This document shows, in pieces, positions 34,340 to 42,919 of a stretch of DNA of 64,000 nucleotides; position 1 is the stretch's first letter; every line of letters starts with the position of its first letter. The position numbers and the translations under genes were made by a program. The notes under the pieces are model-generated. The model did not search any database and had not been told where the DNA came from. It saw nothing but the letters and a program-made list of their open reading frames with translations. This DNA is from Clostridium paraputrificum (GTDB taxonomy: Bacteria > Bacillota > Clostridia > Clostridiales > Clostridiaceae): the NCBI RefSeq assembly GCF_900447045.1, contig NZ_UAWH01000005.1:372001-436000 (forward strand), in the 5' to 3' direction.

Positions 34340-34422
34340 TTATATACTTAAGTATTTTGTAAGAAATAGATTAGGAGGTTATGTGCTAAAATGAGGAATA
34401 TAAAGTAAAAGTGGAGGGGCTT

Positions 34423-34804
34423 ATGGAAAAGAATAACGAGATAAATATTAAGGATAAGTTTCTTAAGAATGTATGTAAAATTTGCGGAATTACTTGTAGC
34501 ATTATCAGCCACATTTCTTATATTTATATGGATAAAGATAAAAACAAAATATAAATTAATTAAATTATTTTCTAATCTTATTTGTACATTAGCAGTTATT
34601 ATATTTATGATTGGGCTAATACTTATAAGCATAATGTATACTCATGAGCATAAAGATAATGGACTAATAGCAAGAGTACACACTGGTATTCATTATACAA
34701 ATGTGTATTTTTTTGAAGATATAAATATTTTTATTATGAAAGAGTCTAGTAGAGAAGAAGAAATGTATGATGGAAGCTATGATAGATATGCTAGTGATAA
34801 TTAG
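34423..34804 (+). pseudogene. Small membrane protein gene, apparently frameshifted
   Basis: The only good ribosome site (GGAGGGG) precedes ATG 34423, which reads MEKNNEINIKDKFLKN and then goes on out of register to a stop at about 34552. The next frame from 34469 gives YVKFAELLVALSATFLIFIW, with a second membrane segment (NLICTLAVIIFMIGLILISI) and a charged tail, ending at 34804. Removing one base near 34471 joins both parts into a plausible two-helix protein of about 126 residues. Alternatively, the real gene begins at 34469 with a poor ribosome site. Confidence 0.5.
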
Positions 34805-34805
34805 A

Positions 34806-35069
34806 TTACTTAATTATCATTATTATGCAAAGAATATTTACAATTAGTAGTACTGGTACGCCAATAGTAAATTTCTTATGCTTAGTTTTATGTCTAAATG
34901 TATACATACCTATAAGAATTCCAAGTGCACCACCTATTAGGGCAGTAAGCATTAGTGTATTCTCACTAATCCTCCATTTATTTTTTACAGCTTTTCTTTT
35001 ATCTAAAAACATTAATATAATTCCTATTAGATTGATTGAAATAATATAATTAGCTAACAATTTAAACAT
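34806..35069 (-). CDS. DUF1294 family small membrane protein
   Basis: An 87-residue protein with three hydrophobic segments. It has the DUF1294 pattern: LMFLDKRKAVKNKWRISE, then LMLTALIGGALGILIGMYTF and RHKTKHKKFTIGVP. Function unknown. Convergent with the preceding gene with only one base between stop codons; the ATG follows GAGGTG. Confidence 0.85.
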   Translation of the reverse strand: MFKLLANYIISINLIGIILMFLDKRKAVKNKWRISENTLMLTALIGGALGILIGMYTFRHKTKHKKFTIGVPVLLIVNILCIIMIIK

Positions 35070-35278
35070 AATTCACCTCTACAAATAATTCTAAAAATAT
35101 CATACCATAACCTTCCAGATAAAATAAATAAAAAAAAAATAATTTTCTTACAACAATCGACAAACTTTTCGGAAGAAATATGATAACGTTATAATTGAAG
35201 GTAGGGGAATTAATATAAATATATTAATAACTTTCAATTAGAAGTATAAAAGAAGAATGAGAGAGAATAAGGGAAAAG

Positions 35279-35308
35279 TTCTTATAGATAAAACTATAAG
35301 AATTTTTT
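35279..35308 (+). terminator. Intrinsic terminator with no clear upstream gene
   Basis: TTCTTATAG-ataaaa-CTATAAGAA followed by TTTTTT. Confidence 0.75.
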
Positions 35309-35324
35309 GTTTATAGAAATAAAA

Positions 35325-35355
35325 AATAACAAGCTTTAGAGGCTTGTTATTTTTT
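35325..35355 (+). terminator. Second intrinsic terminator with no clear upstream gene
   Basis: AATAACAAGC-tttagag-GCTTGTTATT followed by TTTT. On the minus strand it also could not serve the divergent DUF1294 gene, which starts elsewhere. Confidence 0.78.
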
Positions 35356-35588
35356 AATATAGGGGGATTCATATGGGTGTGTGTTCCATATGAATTTTAT
35401 AATTTATGATTTCATTAATATTATGGACAAGTTCACAGGTTTTATTCATAAAAATAAGAAATAAATAAAGTTGTTAATAAAATAGGATAATTAGGATTAA
35501 TTAATAAAAGTTATTATTTATAATTGACTGTTTAAAAAATGAGGAGTATTATGAAATTAATAAAAGTGGAATAAAGGAGGAATATTTT

Positions 35589-36047
35589 ATGAAGCTTATA
35601 AAGGATTTAGTTGTAAGTGTAAATGATAGAATTCTGTTCATTATTGGTGGTTTATTATGGACTTTTGCTGGAGCAAGAATTTTTACTTTAGGGTATGGAG
35701 ATTTATTTAATAATTCGCAGAATCCATTTAGTTATATATTAGGAACTATAATTGTATATATACTTTTTTATAATTTTATTTTTTCTAAGATGGTTAAAAA
35801 ACATCTAAAAAGAATAATAGATAGTGCAAAAGAGAAGTATTGTATTTTTTCATTTTTTGATATTAAAGGATATGTAATTATGGCTATTATGATAGCTGGG
35901 GGAATAACAATAAGAAGTTCAGGAATTATTAATCCTGTCTATTTAGGAAGTTTCTATTTAGGTTTAGGTGGAGCTCTGGCTACTTCTGGAGTAATGTACT
36001 TCTTATCAGGGATAAATTATGAAAGAACATTAGCAACATTTAAATAG
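35589..36047 (+). CDS. Conserved-looking membrane protein of unknown function
   Basis: A 152-residue protein with four hydrophobic segments (about 15-35, 47-68, 92-112 and 118-138). Small-residue-rich helices include ILFIIGGLLWTFAGARIFTL and GSFYLGLGGALATSGVMYFL. A basic patch (KMVKKHLKRIIDSAKEK) lies in the central cytoplasmic loop. AAAGGAGG precedes the ATG. I do not recognise the family. Confidence 0.75.
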   Translation: MKLIKDLVVSVNDRILFIIGGLLWTFAGARIFTLGYGDLFNNSQNPFSYILGTIIVYILFYNFIFSKMVKKHLKRIIDSAKEKYCIFSFFDIKGYVIMAIMIAGGITIRSSGIINPVYLGSFYLGLGGALATSGVMYFLSGINYERTLATFK

Positions 36048-36063
36048 AATCTTTTGAGGGGGT

Positions 36064-36089
36064 AAGCGTACTAAGGTACGCTTTTTTTA
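36064..36089 (+). terminator. Terminator of the four-helix membrane protein gene
   Basis: AAGCGTAC-taag-GTACGCTT followed by TTTTTT. Confidence 0.88.
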
Positions 36090-36162
36090 TTCTTTAGGAA
36101 ATTATAGCTATTATTAAATTCTGGATAACTTCAGCAATTTAGGGATATGTTAACTCATTTTT

Positions 36163-36259
36163 TAATTACCTTTAGTAGGAGTGGGGGGGGATATTTGTTT
36201 TGATGTGACTTAGAGCTTACGACGGAACGAGCAAAATAAATATCCCCCACATTTTTTAT
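36163..36259 (+). repeat. Dispersed hairpin element, copy 3
   Basis: Tag TTACCTTTAGTAGGAG, then left arm GTGGGGGGGGATATTT (36181-36196) and right arm AAATATCCCCCAC (36238-36250). Compared with copy 1, a T-A pair has become G-C in the stem on both sides. Interior GATGTGACTTAGAGC and GACGGAACGAGC is conserved; CTT/GAG keeps pairing through a G-U. Tail ATTTTTTATT. It lies 68 bases before the GntR gene. Confidence 0.78.
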
Positions 36260-36326
36260 TATGAAGATATATTGTTATTAAGTATTATTTGTATTACAAT
36301 ATATAATACAAAATGGAGGCGATAAC

Positions 36327-36713
36327 ATGATAATTAATTTAAACATGAATAGTGATGTACCTATTTATGTTCAGCTAAGAAATGAAATAGTTATGGGAAT
36401 AGGACGTGGGGAACTAAAGAGAGGGGAAAGTCTTCCAACAGTACGCCAAATGGCAGCTGATATAGGTGTAAATACAATGACAGTAAATAAAGCGTATAAG
36501 ATATTAAAGGATGAAGGATATATTGAAATTGATCGTAGACATGGTGCTAAGGTTAATCCAAGTATTAACTTATCTTTTGAATTTAAAGAAAAACTAGAAA
36601 GTGAATTAGAATTACTAGTAGCCGAATCAGTTCTTAAAGGAATAAGTAAAGAGGAATTTTTAAATATGTTCAATTCAGTTTTTGCAGGTATGAAGGGAAT
36701 TGTAAATAATTAG
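36327..36713 (+). CDS. GntR-family regulator of the short YtrA type
   Basis: A 128-residue protein. The winged HTH covers residues 10-75 (DVPIYVQLRNEIVMGIGRGE, then LPTVRQMAADIGVNTMTVNK, AYKILKDEGYIEIDRRHGAK). A short helical dimerisation tail (ELLVAESVLKGISKEEFLNM) replaces an effector domain, which defines the YtrA subfamily. These usually repress a neighbouring transporter or membrane gene; here the membrane protein gene follows after 10 bases. GGAGG lies before the ATG. Confidence 0.9.
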   Translation: MIINLNMNSDVPIYVQLRNEIVMGIGRGELKRGESLPTVRQMAADIGVNTMTVNKAYKILKDEGYIEIDRRHGAKVNPSINLSFEFKEKLESELELLVAESVLKGISKEEFLNMFNSVFAGMKGIVNN

Positions 36714-36723
36714 GGGGGGATTT

Positions 36724-38109
36724 GTGATATTTATTTTTTTATTTAGTGGATTAATAATTTTATTTACTATGTATTTTATAAATTTATCTGCCACAAAGCC
36801 TAATAACAATGTAGTAATTGGTGTAACCTTACCATATATGCAGCTAAAAGATGAAAAGGTATTAGAAATAATTAATAGATTTAAGAAAGAAAATAAATAC
36901 CTAATGCTTGCTTCTGCAGTATTAATTATTCCAATGATATTTATAAAAAAATGTGATTCTTTTATAATAATATATTTTTTTATATGGACATTTTCACTAA
37001 TTGGACTTTCGGACTTACTAATTAAAAAGTATATTAAGATACTTATGGGGGTGAAAAGAAGTAATAATTGGTATGTTGGAGAGAAGAATATAATTAGAAT
37101 TGATACGAAAGTAACTAATTTAAAGGACAATATGCCAATATCAATATTATGGTTTATTCCTTCTGTAGTACTTTCTATTTTATATGTTATAAGAGCTTTT
37201 TTTAAGAGGGAGAGTATAGGAAATATTACAGTATATATAGCTTTAATAGGGTTATTAGTAATATTGATCTTTATGTTTTTATATAATAAGTATAGTAATA
37301 TGAGAACCAATGTATACAGCAATAATACAGAAGTTAATATGTTGTGTAATAGAATTTACAAAAAGAAGTGGTCACTTTGTTGGATTGTAGTATCAACATG
37401 TAATAGTATAACTTTGGCTTTAATAATTGAAGGAATAATAGTAGAGACAAGCTTAGGATTTATATTATGTATAATAGGAATGTGGCTTACAATTTTTTCA
37501 GTAATTATAATAATATGCACTTCAATAAATATAAAAGAAAGTATAAATAAAGTTGTATATGCATCAGAGGACAGGTTATTTACTGATACAGATGAGTATT
37601 GGGAAGAAGGATACTATTGCAACCCTCATGATAACAGAATTATGGTTGAAAAGCGTATAGGAGTAGGAATGTGCTTCAACTTAGGAAATAAAAAGGGAAG
37701 AATTTTAAATTATGTCGGGAACATATTTGTAGTAATTCTTGTTGTAGGTATATGTCTATATTTATTAAGATTTGATATTAGTGGATTTAAGATGAATATA
37801 AATAATAATGTGATAAAAATAGAGGCACCATCTTATGAAATAGAATTTAATATTAATGATGTGGAAGGCGTGGAATTAATTAACGAAATGCCTAAAGCCA
37901 CTATTAAGACTAATGGGATAGGAGGGAGCCACTATAGCATTGGATATTTTAAATTAGAGGGATATGGTAATACACCTATATATATTTATAGAAATAGCTC
38001 TCCTTATTTAAAAATTAAGTTAAAGGATACCTATGTGTTTATAAATGGGGAAAAGCCAGATATAACAAAAGAGTATTACGGAGAAATTAAGGAAGCAATA
38101 AAAAGATGA
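36724..38109 (+). CDS. Membrane protein with DUF1648/DUF5808-like domains
   Basis: A 461-residue protein starting at GTG with an AGGGGGGG site. The N-terminal part (TKPNNNVVIGVTLPYMQLKD) resembles DUF1648. About eight membrane segments are spread to residue 350. A central motif DEYWEEGYYCNPHDNRIMVE with KRIGVGMCFNLGNKKG matches DUF5808. The last 100 residues form a beta-rich domain (IEAPSYEIEFNINDVEGVEL), perhaps PH-like. It is coupled to the YtrA-type regulator. Role unknown; similar pairs respond to cell-envelope stress. Confidence 0.78.
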   Translation: MIFIFLFSGLIILFTMYFINLSATKPNNNVVIGVTLPYMQLKDEKVLEIINRFKKENKYLMLASAVLIIPMIFIKKCDSFIIIYFFIWTFSLIGLSDLLIKKYIKILMGVKRSNNWYVGEKNIIRIDTKVTNLKDNMPISILWFIPSVVLSILYVIRAFFKRESIGNITVYIALIGLLVILIFMFLYNKYSNMRTNVYSNNTEVNMLCNRIYKKKWSLCWIVVSTCNSITLALIIEGIIVETSLGFILCIIGMWLTIFSVIIIICTSINIKESINKVVYASEDRLFTDTDEYWEEGYYCNPHDNRIMVEKRIGVGMCFNLGNKKGRILNYVGNIFVVILVVGICLYLLRFDISGFKMNINNNVIKIEAPSYEIEFNINDVEGVELINEMPKATIKTNGIGGSHYSIGYFKLEGYGNTPIYIYRNSSPYLKIKLKDTYVFINGEKPDITKEYYGEIKEAIKR

Positions 38110-38140
38110 ACTACCTTTGATAGTAGTTCATCTTTTTATT
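38101..38140 (+). terminator. Terminator of the GntR/membrane operon
   Basis: A 14-bp perfect stem, AAAAGATGAACTAC / GTAGTTCATCTTTT, that includes the stop codon, followed by TATTT. Confidence 0.85.
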
Positions 38141-38246
38141 TGCAGTATAATAATAAAGAAATATATATTTAATACTTACTGTTTTTATGTATAATTAAAT
38201 AAATTTATGAGTTAGATAAATAGTAATTTAAAGGGTGGATTTAATT

Positions 38247-38861
38247 ATGTCAATTATATTAGATGAATTTGATTATATAAATAGTATAGAGAAAACAGGG
38301 GATTTCACTAATGATGCATGTGAGCTTCTTGAAATAAATAATAAGAATCATACTAAAAAACATGTATTAGAAGTTGCTAAAACAAGTTTAAAGTTAGCTG
38401 ATAGGTTTCTGCTAGATTCTGAAATATGTTATAAATCAGCGTTACTACATGATATTAGTTCAATAATAAAGCCAAAGGATATGATTGTGATAGCAAATGA
38501 AAATAATATGTGGTTGGATATTTCTGAACAAAAATATCCTTTTTTGTTACATCAAAGAATTTCTAAGTTAATAGCATTTCACTATTTTGATATTACAGAA
38601 AAAAATATATTATCTTCAATTGAATGTCATACTACATTAAGAAGTAAACCTAGTAAATATGAAATGATCTTATTTCTTGCTGATAAAATATCGTGGGATC
38701 AAGATGGAAAACCACCGTATATAGATATTATAGAAGATGGATTAAGTATATCATTAGAAAATGCATGTAAAAATTATATTAACTATGTATATGAGAATAA
38801 TATGCTTTTATGTCCGCATAAATGGATGAATGAGGCACATAGGTATTTTGCAAGTATATGA
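38247..38861 (+). CDS. HD-domain hydrolase, YqeK-like
   Basis: A 204-residue protein from the ATG at 38247 (AAGGGTGG site). HD motifs are in order: KKHVLEVAK (His), SALLHDISS (HD), LLHQRISKLIAFHYF (His) and LFLADKIS (Asp). YqeK-type enzymes of this build split diadenosine tetraphosphate symmetrically using iron. Length and motif spacing fit. It stands alone rather than next to nadD, so the substrate is less certain. It could also act on another phosphorylated nucleotide. Confidence 0.78.
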   Translation: MSIILDEFDYINSIEKTGDFTNDACELLEINNKNHTKKHVLEVAKTSLKLADRFLLDSEICYKSALLHDISSIIKPKDMIVIANENNMWLDISEQKYPFLLHQRISKLIAFHYFDITEKNILSSIECHTTLRSKPSKYEMILFLADKISWDQDGKPPYIDIIEDGLSISLENACKNYINYVYENNMLLCPHKWMNEAHRYFASI

Positions 38862-38921
38862 TAATTTCTAAATTGTAGGATTTAATTTCATATAAAGGAA
38901 CAATCGTTAAGAAATAATGGA

Positions 38922-38952
38922 TTAAAAGGACCGATAACTCGGTCCTTTTAAA
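38922..38952. terminator. Bidirectional terminator
   Basis: A 13-bp perfect stem, TTAAAAGGACCGA-taac-TCGGTCCTTTTAA, between convergent genes. Confidence 0.88.
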
Positions 38953-38958
38953 ATAATA

Positions 38959-39747
38959 TTATTTTCTTCTAAATGTATTTCCAATTTTATCTTTTAATAC
39001 TTTAAATGCTTCATTAAATTTCTTAGAACTAGCACTTGGATATGCTTTTATAATTTGTTTATGAAAGAAGTTGACTTTTTCAGCATATTTATCATATTCA
39101 ACCTTTAATGAAGATAACTTTTCCTTTATTAGGCTTAAATCAGTAGAAGATAATGAAGAAGTCTTTTCCTTTATTTGGTTACTTAGTGTTTCCATTTCTT
39201 CTCTTATTTTTGTCATAAATTTTAATATCCTGTTTAAATCAAGTACGTTATAAGTAGAATATACAAAATCAAATATAAAAATTATTGAAGCTATAATTGA
39301 TAAAACAATTATAGTTGTATTTCCTAAGTTGGATATAAGATTGGATATGGGAGCATGTATAATATAAACAACAAACAATGTTAAAACTCCCCAGAATAAG
39401 GAGCTAACTAAACAAATTCTACCTTTATAATTAAATTTATCATCAGTGTAATCCCAATATTTAATTTTAAATATTGTTTCCATTAGCCATCCAGTAAAAT
39501 ATTCAAGAATTGTAGTAGATATTAAACCAGCTATATAAACAAGAATAGGATGATTTATTAATGGGAGAGAGACAAATAAAATTAATATTGTGCCTGTACC
39601 GTAAATAGGTAAAAAAGGACCTTTTAAAAACCCTCTATTTATAAATCTTTTTTCTCTAGTTGAAACTATTGTTGATTCAACGCACCATCCTAAAAAACAA
39701 TATATAAAAAATAGTAATATCCATTGAAATAAATTATAAGTATACAT
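38959..39747 (-). CDS. Putative ABC-transporter type IV (CmpB-like) membrane protein
   Basis: A 262-residue protein. The first 185 residues have five membrane segments and the family hallmark FIYCFLGWCVESTIVSTREK, then FINRGFLKGPFLPIYGTGTI and LEYFTGWLMETIFKIKYWDY. A coiled-coil cytoplasmic tail (about 185-262, KEKTSSLSSTDLSLIKEKLS) follows. The family name is historical; no ATPase is nearby and function is unknown. Start ATG with AGGAAG. Confidence 0.85.
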   Translation of the reverse strand: MYTYNLFQWILLFFIYCFLGWCVESTIVSTREKRFINRGFLKGPFLPIYGTGTILILFVSLPLINHPILVYIAGLISTTILEYFTGWLMETIFKIKYWDYTDDKFNYKGRICLVSSLFWGVLTLFVVYIIHAPISNLISNLGNTTIIVLSIIASIIFIFDFVYSTYNVLDLNRILKFMTKIREEMETLSNQIKEKTSSLSSTDLSLIKEKLSSLKVEYDKYAEKVNFFHKQIIKAYPSASSKKFNEAFKVLKDKIGNTFRRK

Positions 39748-39833
39748 AAGATTATTTCCTTCCTAAAAAAAGTGTATTAATTAAATTATATCATTAGAAA
39801 TAGGATAAAAATAACAAAAATATTAAAAAAATA

Positions 39834-39932
39834 ATGTAAAGCATGCTTGACATAGATGAAGGAAAAGATTAGAATAAAGGTAAAGGAAACTTTACATTTG
39901 TGTAGTTTTTGAAGTAAAGTGAGCTTTACATC
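39834..39932 (+). promoter_or_regulatory. Promoter of the XRE/DUF2178 pair flanked by repeated CTTTACAT sites
   Basis: TTGACA (39847), 17-base spacer, TAGAAT (39870). Around it are ATGTAAAGC (39834), ACTTTACATT (39889), AGTAAAGT (39913) and GCTTTACATC (39923): four copies of one half-site in both orientations. This looks like an autoregulatory operator array for the XRE protein encoded next. Confidence 0.65.
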
Positions 39933-39954
39933 AAGTGCTTTGTTGGAGGTGTTT

Positions 39955-40152
39955 ATGAAAAATAAAATTAAGGAGTTAAGAGAAGAAGCTAAATTAACTC
40001 AGCAGGAATTAGGAGAAAAGTTAACAGTATCAAGACAAACAATAATATCTTTAGAAAATGGAAAGTATAATCCATCAATAATACTAGCGTTTAAGATAGC
40101 TAACATTTTTGGAAGGTCCATTGAAGAAATATTTATTTATGAAGAGGAATAG
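39955..40152 (+). CDS. Small XRE-family repressor
   Basis: A 65-residue protein from the ATG at 39955 with GGAGGT upstream. It is a single Cro/C1 HTH: KIKELREEAKLTQQELGEKL, then TVSRQTIISLENGKYNPSI, ending in EEIFIYEEE. Such proteins nearly always pair with a DUF2178-type membrane protein gene, as here (11 bases on), and repress their own operon. Confidence 0.92.
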   Translation: MKNKIKELREEAKLTQQELGEKLTVSRQTIISLENGKYNPSIILAFKIANIFGRSIEEIFIYEEE

Positions 40153-40163
40153 GAGGAGAGTGT

Positions 40164-40574
40164 ATGTCAATTACAAATAAAAATAGAATTCAAGGGATAA
40201 TTTTAATCTTGGTAGGAGTAAGTTTACTAATTGTCCACAAAATTCAAGGAGATGCTTTAGTTCATGAAGAATTAGTTTTTGGCTTTGGAATAGGATGTTT
40301 ATCTGGTGGAGTTGCAGCTTTTTTAGGAACTTTCCTATTTAAGAAGGGAAAATATAATGAAAATTATAAAATTCAAGAAAAGGATGAAAGACTTCATCAA
40401 ATATGGGATAAGGCTGGATATAGTGCATATAATCTATCATATTTAGTAGTTTTATTTATGTGTATTTTAGTATCAATATTTGAAATGTCAGCAATATCTA
40501 TACTAATAGCCTTATTAGTAATTATGCCAGTAGCCCATATAGGATTTACCTACTACTATAATAAAAAAATATAG
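40164..40574 (+). CDS. DUF2178-like membrane protein
   Basis: A 136-residue protein with four hydrophobic segments in two pairs, separated by a cytoplasmic loop KIQEKDERLHQIWDKAGYSA, where E-x-D-E-R is the family mark. Function unknown. It is translated with the upstream XRE repressor (AGGAGGAG site). Confidence 0.82.
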   Translation: MSITNKNRIQGIILILVGVSLLIVHKIQGDALVHEELVFGFGIGCLSGGVAAFLGTFLFKKGKYNENYKIQEKDERLHQIWDKAGYSAYNLSYLVVLFMCILVSIFEMSAISILIALLVIMPVAHIGFTYYYNKKI

Positions 40575-40682
40575 TATTTATTTAGTAGATCAACTACAAG
40601 GGGGACTAAGTTAAAACTATCTTTAGAGCAGTTAATGTGTGGTATAATTATCCTATTAAGTTTATTTTAGGAGGATGAGTGT

Positions 40683-41810
40683 ATGGCAGATAAAAGGTTA
40701 AATAAGTTAGCAAAGCTGTTAGTTAACTACTCAACAGAAGTAAAACCAGGAGATTTGGTATTTGTATCAGCAGATGAAGTATGTACACCATGGGTGACAG
40801 AAGTAATAAAAGAAGCTACTAAAGCTGGGGCATATGTTGAATATAAATTAAGTTCACAAGAAGCTCGTGAGATGCAACTTAAATATTCAAATGATGAGCA
40901 ATTAAGACGTGGTGATCTTATAATGGAGACAATACTTGAAAAAGCAGATGTATGGTTAAGTGCATGGGGAGGAAGAAATACTAGGGCATTTACTAATATG
41001 GACGCAGAAATATTAAAAAAATCTCAAGAGGGAGCAAAAAAGTGGAGAAGATTCTACTCAGATAGAATGGGTAGTGGTGAATTAAGATGGTGTGGTACAC
41101 AATATCCAACTCAATCTGATGCCCAAGAAGCTTCTATGAGCTTTTCAGAGTATGAGGACTTTGTATATGGGGCAGGTTTACTTGAGGTTGATGATCCAGT
41201 AGCAGAGTGGAAGAGAATAAGTGCAGAGCAAGAAAGATGGGTTAAATATTTAGATACAAAGAGTGAAATTCATATAGTATCTGAAGGAACTGATATAAAA
41301 GTAAATGTTAAGGGAAGGAAGTGGATAAATTGTGATGGTAAGGCTAACTTCCCAGATGGAGAAATATTTACATCACCTGTAGAAGATGGAGTAAATGGAT
41401 ATATTACTTTTTCCTTCCCAGGAATTTATGCGGGAAAAGAAGTTGAAGGTATTAAGCTAATAGTTAAGGATGGAAAAGTAATTGAAGCTACTGCTAAGAA
41501 GGGGGAAGATTTACTTAAAAGCCTTATATCTATAGATGAAGGAGCTAGTAGGTTTGGAGAAGTAGCTATAGGTACTAACTATGGAATTAAGAACTTTACA
41601 AGGAATATGCTATTTGATGAAAAGATAGGTGGAACTGTTCATATGGCAATTGGAGATTCTATGGAAGAGGCAGGAGGAAAGAATAAGTCTTCAATTCATT
41701 GGGATATGCTATGTGATATGAGGAATTGTGGGAGAATTTATGCTGATGGTGAACTTTTCTATGAGAATGGGAAGTTTATTGATGAGATATTAATTAAGCA
41801 TAATTTATAA
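40683..41810 (+). CDS. M29-family metallo-aminopeptidase
   Basis: A 375-residue protein of the thermophilic-metalloprotease (AmpS/AmpT/PepS) family. N-terminal LAKLLVNYSTEVKPGDLVFV is the usual start. Metal ligands sit in the C-terminal half: PVEDGVNGYITF (Glu), GEVAIGTNYGI (Glu), FDEKIGGTVHMAIGDS (Glu, His) and SSIHWDMLCDMRN (His, Asp). It removes N-terminal residues from peptides in the cytoplasm. TAGGAGG precedes the ATG; a TATAAT at 40643 is the probable -10 box. Confidence 0.92.
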   Translation: MADKRLNKLAKLLVNYSTEVKPGDLVFVSADEVCTPWVTEVIKEATKAGAYVEYKLSSQEAREMQLKYSNDEQLRRGDLIMETILEKADVWLSAWGGRNTRAFTNMDAEILKKSQEGAKKWRRFYSDRMGSGELRWCGTQYPTQSDAQEASMSFSEYEDFVYGAGLLEVDDPVAEWKRISAEQERWVKYLDTKSEIHIVSEGTDIKVNVKGRKWINCDGKANFPDGEIFTSPVEDGVNGYITFSFPGIYAGKEVEGIKLIVKDGKVIEATAKKGEDLLKSLISIDEGASRFGEVAIGTNYGIKNFTRNMLFDEKIGGTVHMAIGDSMEEAGGKNKSSIHWDMLCDMRNCGRIYADGELFYENGKFIDEILIKHNL

Positions 41811-41825
41811 TATATTAAATAAAAT

Positions 41826-41856
41826 AAAGGGAGGTGTTAATTCATCTCCTTTCTTA
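41826..41856 (+). terminator. Terminator of the M29 gene
   Basis: AAAGGGAGGTG and CATCTCCTTT form an imperfect stem (one bulge, one G-U) followed by a pyrimidine-rich run. Confidence 0.6.
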
Positions 41857-41941
41857 TCTTTAGAAAAAATTAATAAACTTAAGTTTAAATATGTGATAGG
41901 ATATTAAAAAGGGAACAATAACAGGTGTAAGGGGTTTATTA

Positions 41942-42601
41942 ATGAAAAAAGAAAAGATTAATAAAATAAAGTTTACTATTTTTATTGCTTTTATAGTATG
42001 TATATTAGTTTGTGTTTTACTAAATTGGAATACTATTAAACATTTGAAAATTCATAAATTACTTAAGTATCTTGAAGGTATAGGTCCTGTAGCAATGCTT
42101 GTATATTTAGGAATGCATATTATAAAGCCTTTCCTTATAGTAATACCATCAAATATTTTAGCCTTAGGAGCAGGAATTGTATTTGGTCCAATAAAGGGAT
42201 TTCTATTAACTATGTTTGGATTTTTTTTATCTGGAACAGTAGCTTTTTATATTTCTAGATTTTTAGGTAAGGACTTTGTTGAAAGTATCATTGGTGGGAA
42301 GTTAATGAAGTTAGATAACAATATGGAAAAGAACGGGTTTAAAATTTTATTTTTACTTAGATTGCCACCAGTGCTTCCATATGATCCATTAAGTTATGCT
42401 TGTGGTCTTACAAAGATAAAGTATTGGGACTTTATAATTGCTTCCGTAATAGGAGTTATACCAGAAACTATATGTTATTCAATAATAGGAAGGGAAGCAC
42501 ACAATCCATTATCACCAAAATTTTTGATTCCTATTTCAGTTTTAATAGTAGCAGTTGTAGGATCAAAGTTTATAATGGACAAAAGACATAAGATAAGTTA
42601 G
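41942..42601 (+). CDS. TVP38/TMEM64 (DedA-like) membrane protein
   Basis: A 219-residue protein with five or six hydrophobic segments. The VTT/SNARE-associated domain is clear: GAGIVFGPIKGFLLTMFGFF, then SGTVAFYISRFLGKDFVES and LLRLPPVLPYDPLSYACGL with the conserved Pro-Pro and R-x-P. Relatives are implicated in lipid scrambling or membrane homeostasis. Single gene. Confidence 0.9.
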   Translation: MKKEKINKIKFTIFIAFIVCILVCVLLNWNTIKHLKIHKLLKYLEGIGPVAMLVYLGMHIIKPFLIVIPSNILALGAGIVFGPIKGFLLTMFGFFLSGTVAFYISRFLGKDFVESIIGGKLMKLDNNMEKNGFKILFLLRLPPVLPYDPLSYACGLTKIKYWDFIIASVIGVIPETICYSIIGREAHNPLSPKFLIPISVLIVAVVGSKFIMDKRHKIS

Positions 42602-42623
42602 ACAGGTTAAAAAGATGATGATG

Positions 42624-42651
42624 AGAAATCGATAGACGATTTCTTTTTTTA
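42624..42651 (+). terminator. Terminator of the TVP38 gene
   Basis: GAAATCG-ataga-CGATTTC followed by TTTTTTT. Confidence 0.87.
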
Positions 42652-42919
42652 TGGAATTATAATTGACACTAACTTTTGGTAACTTCAACATTTTAATGTT
42701 ATTTATATTTATTATATAAACTGTAAATAGCTTAAATATATAAATATAAGAATATATAAATAAGTAAAATTAGAAAAGAAATTTCTATATATTTTTGAAA
42801 AGGTTTTTCTTTAATAAGATAGAATTATATTAATAGCATAGTTGATCTACATGAAGTTAGGTATGCAAAAGATATATGGAAGAAACAATAAGAATAAAGC
42901 ATAGGGGATGATAATTATT
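42652..42919. other. AT-rich intergenic region
   Basis: It must carry the promoter of the oxidoreductase gene; TTGAAA near 42797 is a possible -35, but no convincing -10 at proper spacing is visible. No open frame or hairpin of note. Confidence 0.35.

Larger units (their letters stand above)
35070..35588. other. 519-base intergenic region with two terminators and a hairpin
   Basis: No convincing protein gene. On the plus strand, a possible -10 TATAAT (about 35189) precedes a short transcript ending in two terminators: TTCTTATAG/CTATAAGAA with TTTTTT (35279-35308) and AATAACAAGC/GCTTGTTATT with TTTTT (35325-35355). Next is a perfect hairpin, ATTCATATGG/CCATATGAAT (35367-35395). The only open frame inside is a 19-codon stretch. 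A small RNA or a decayed gene would fit. Confidence 0.5.
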
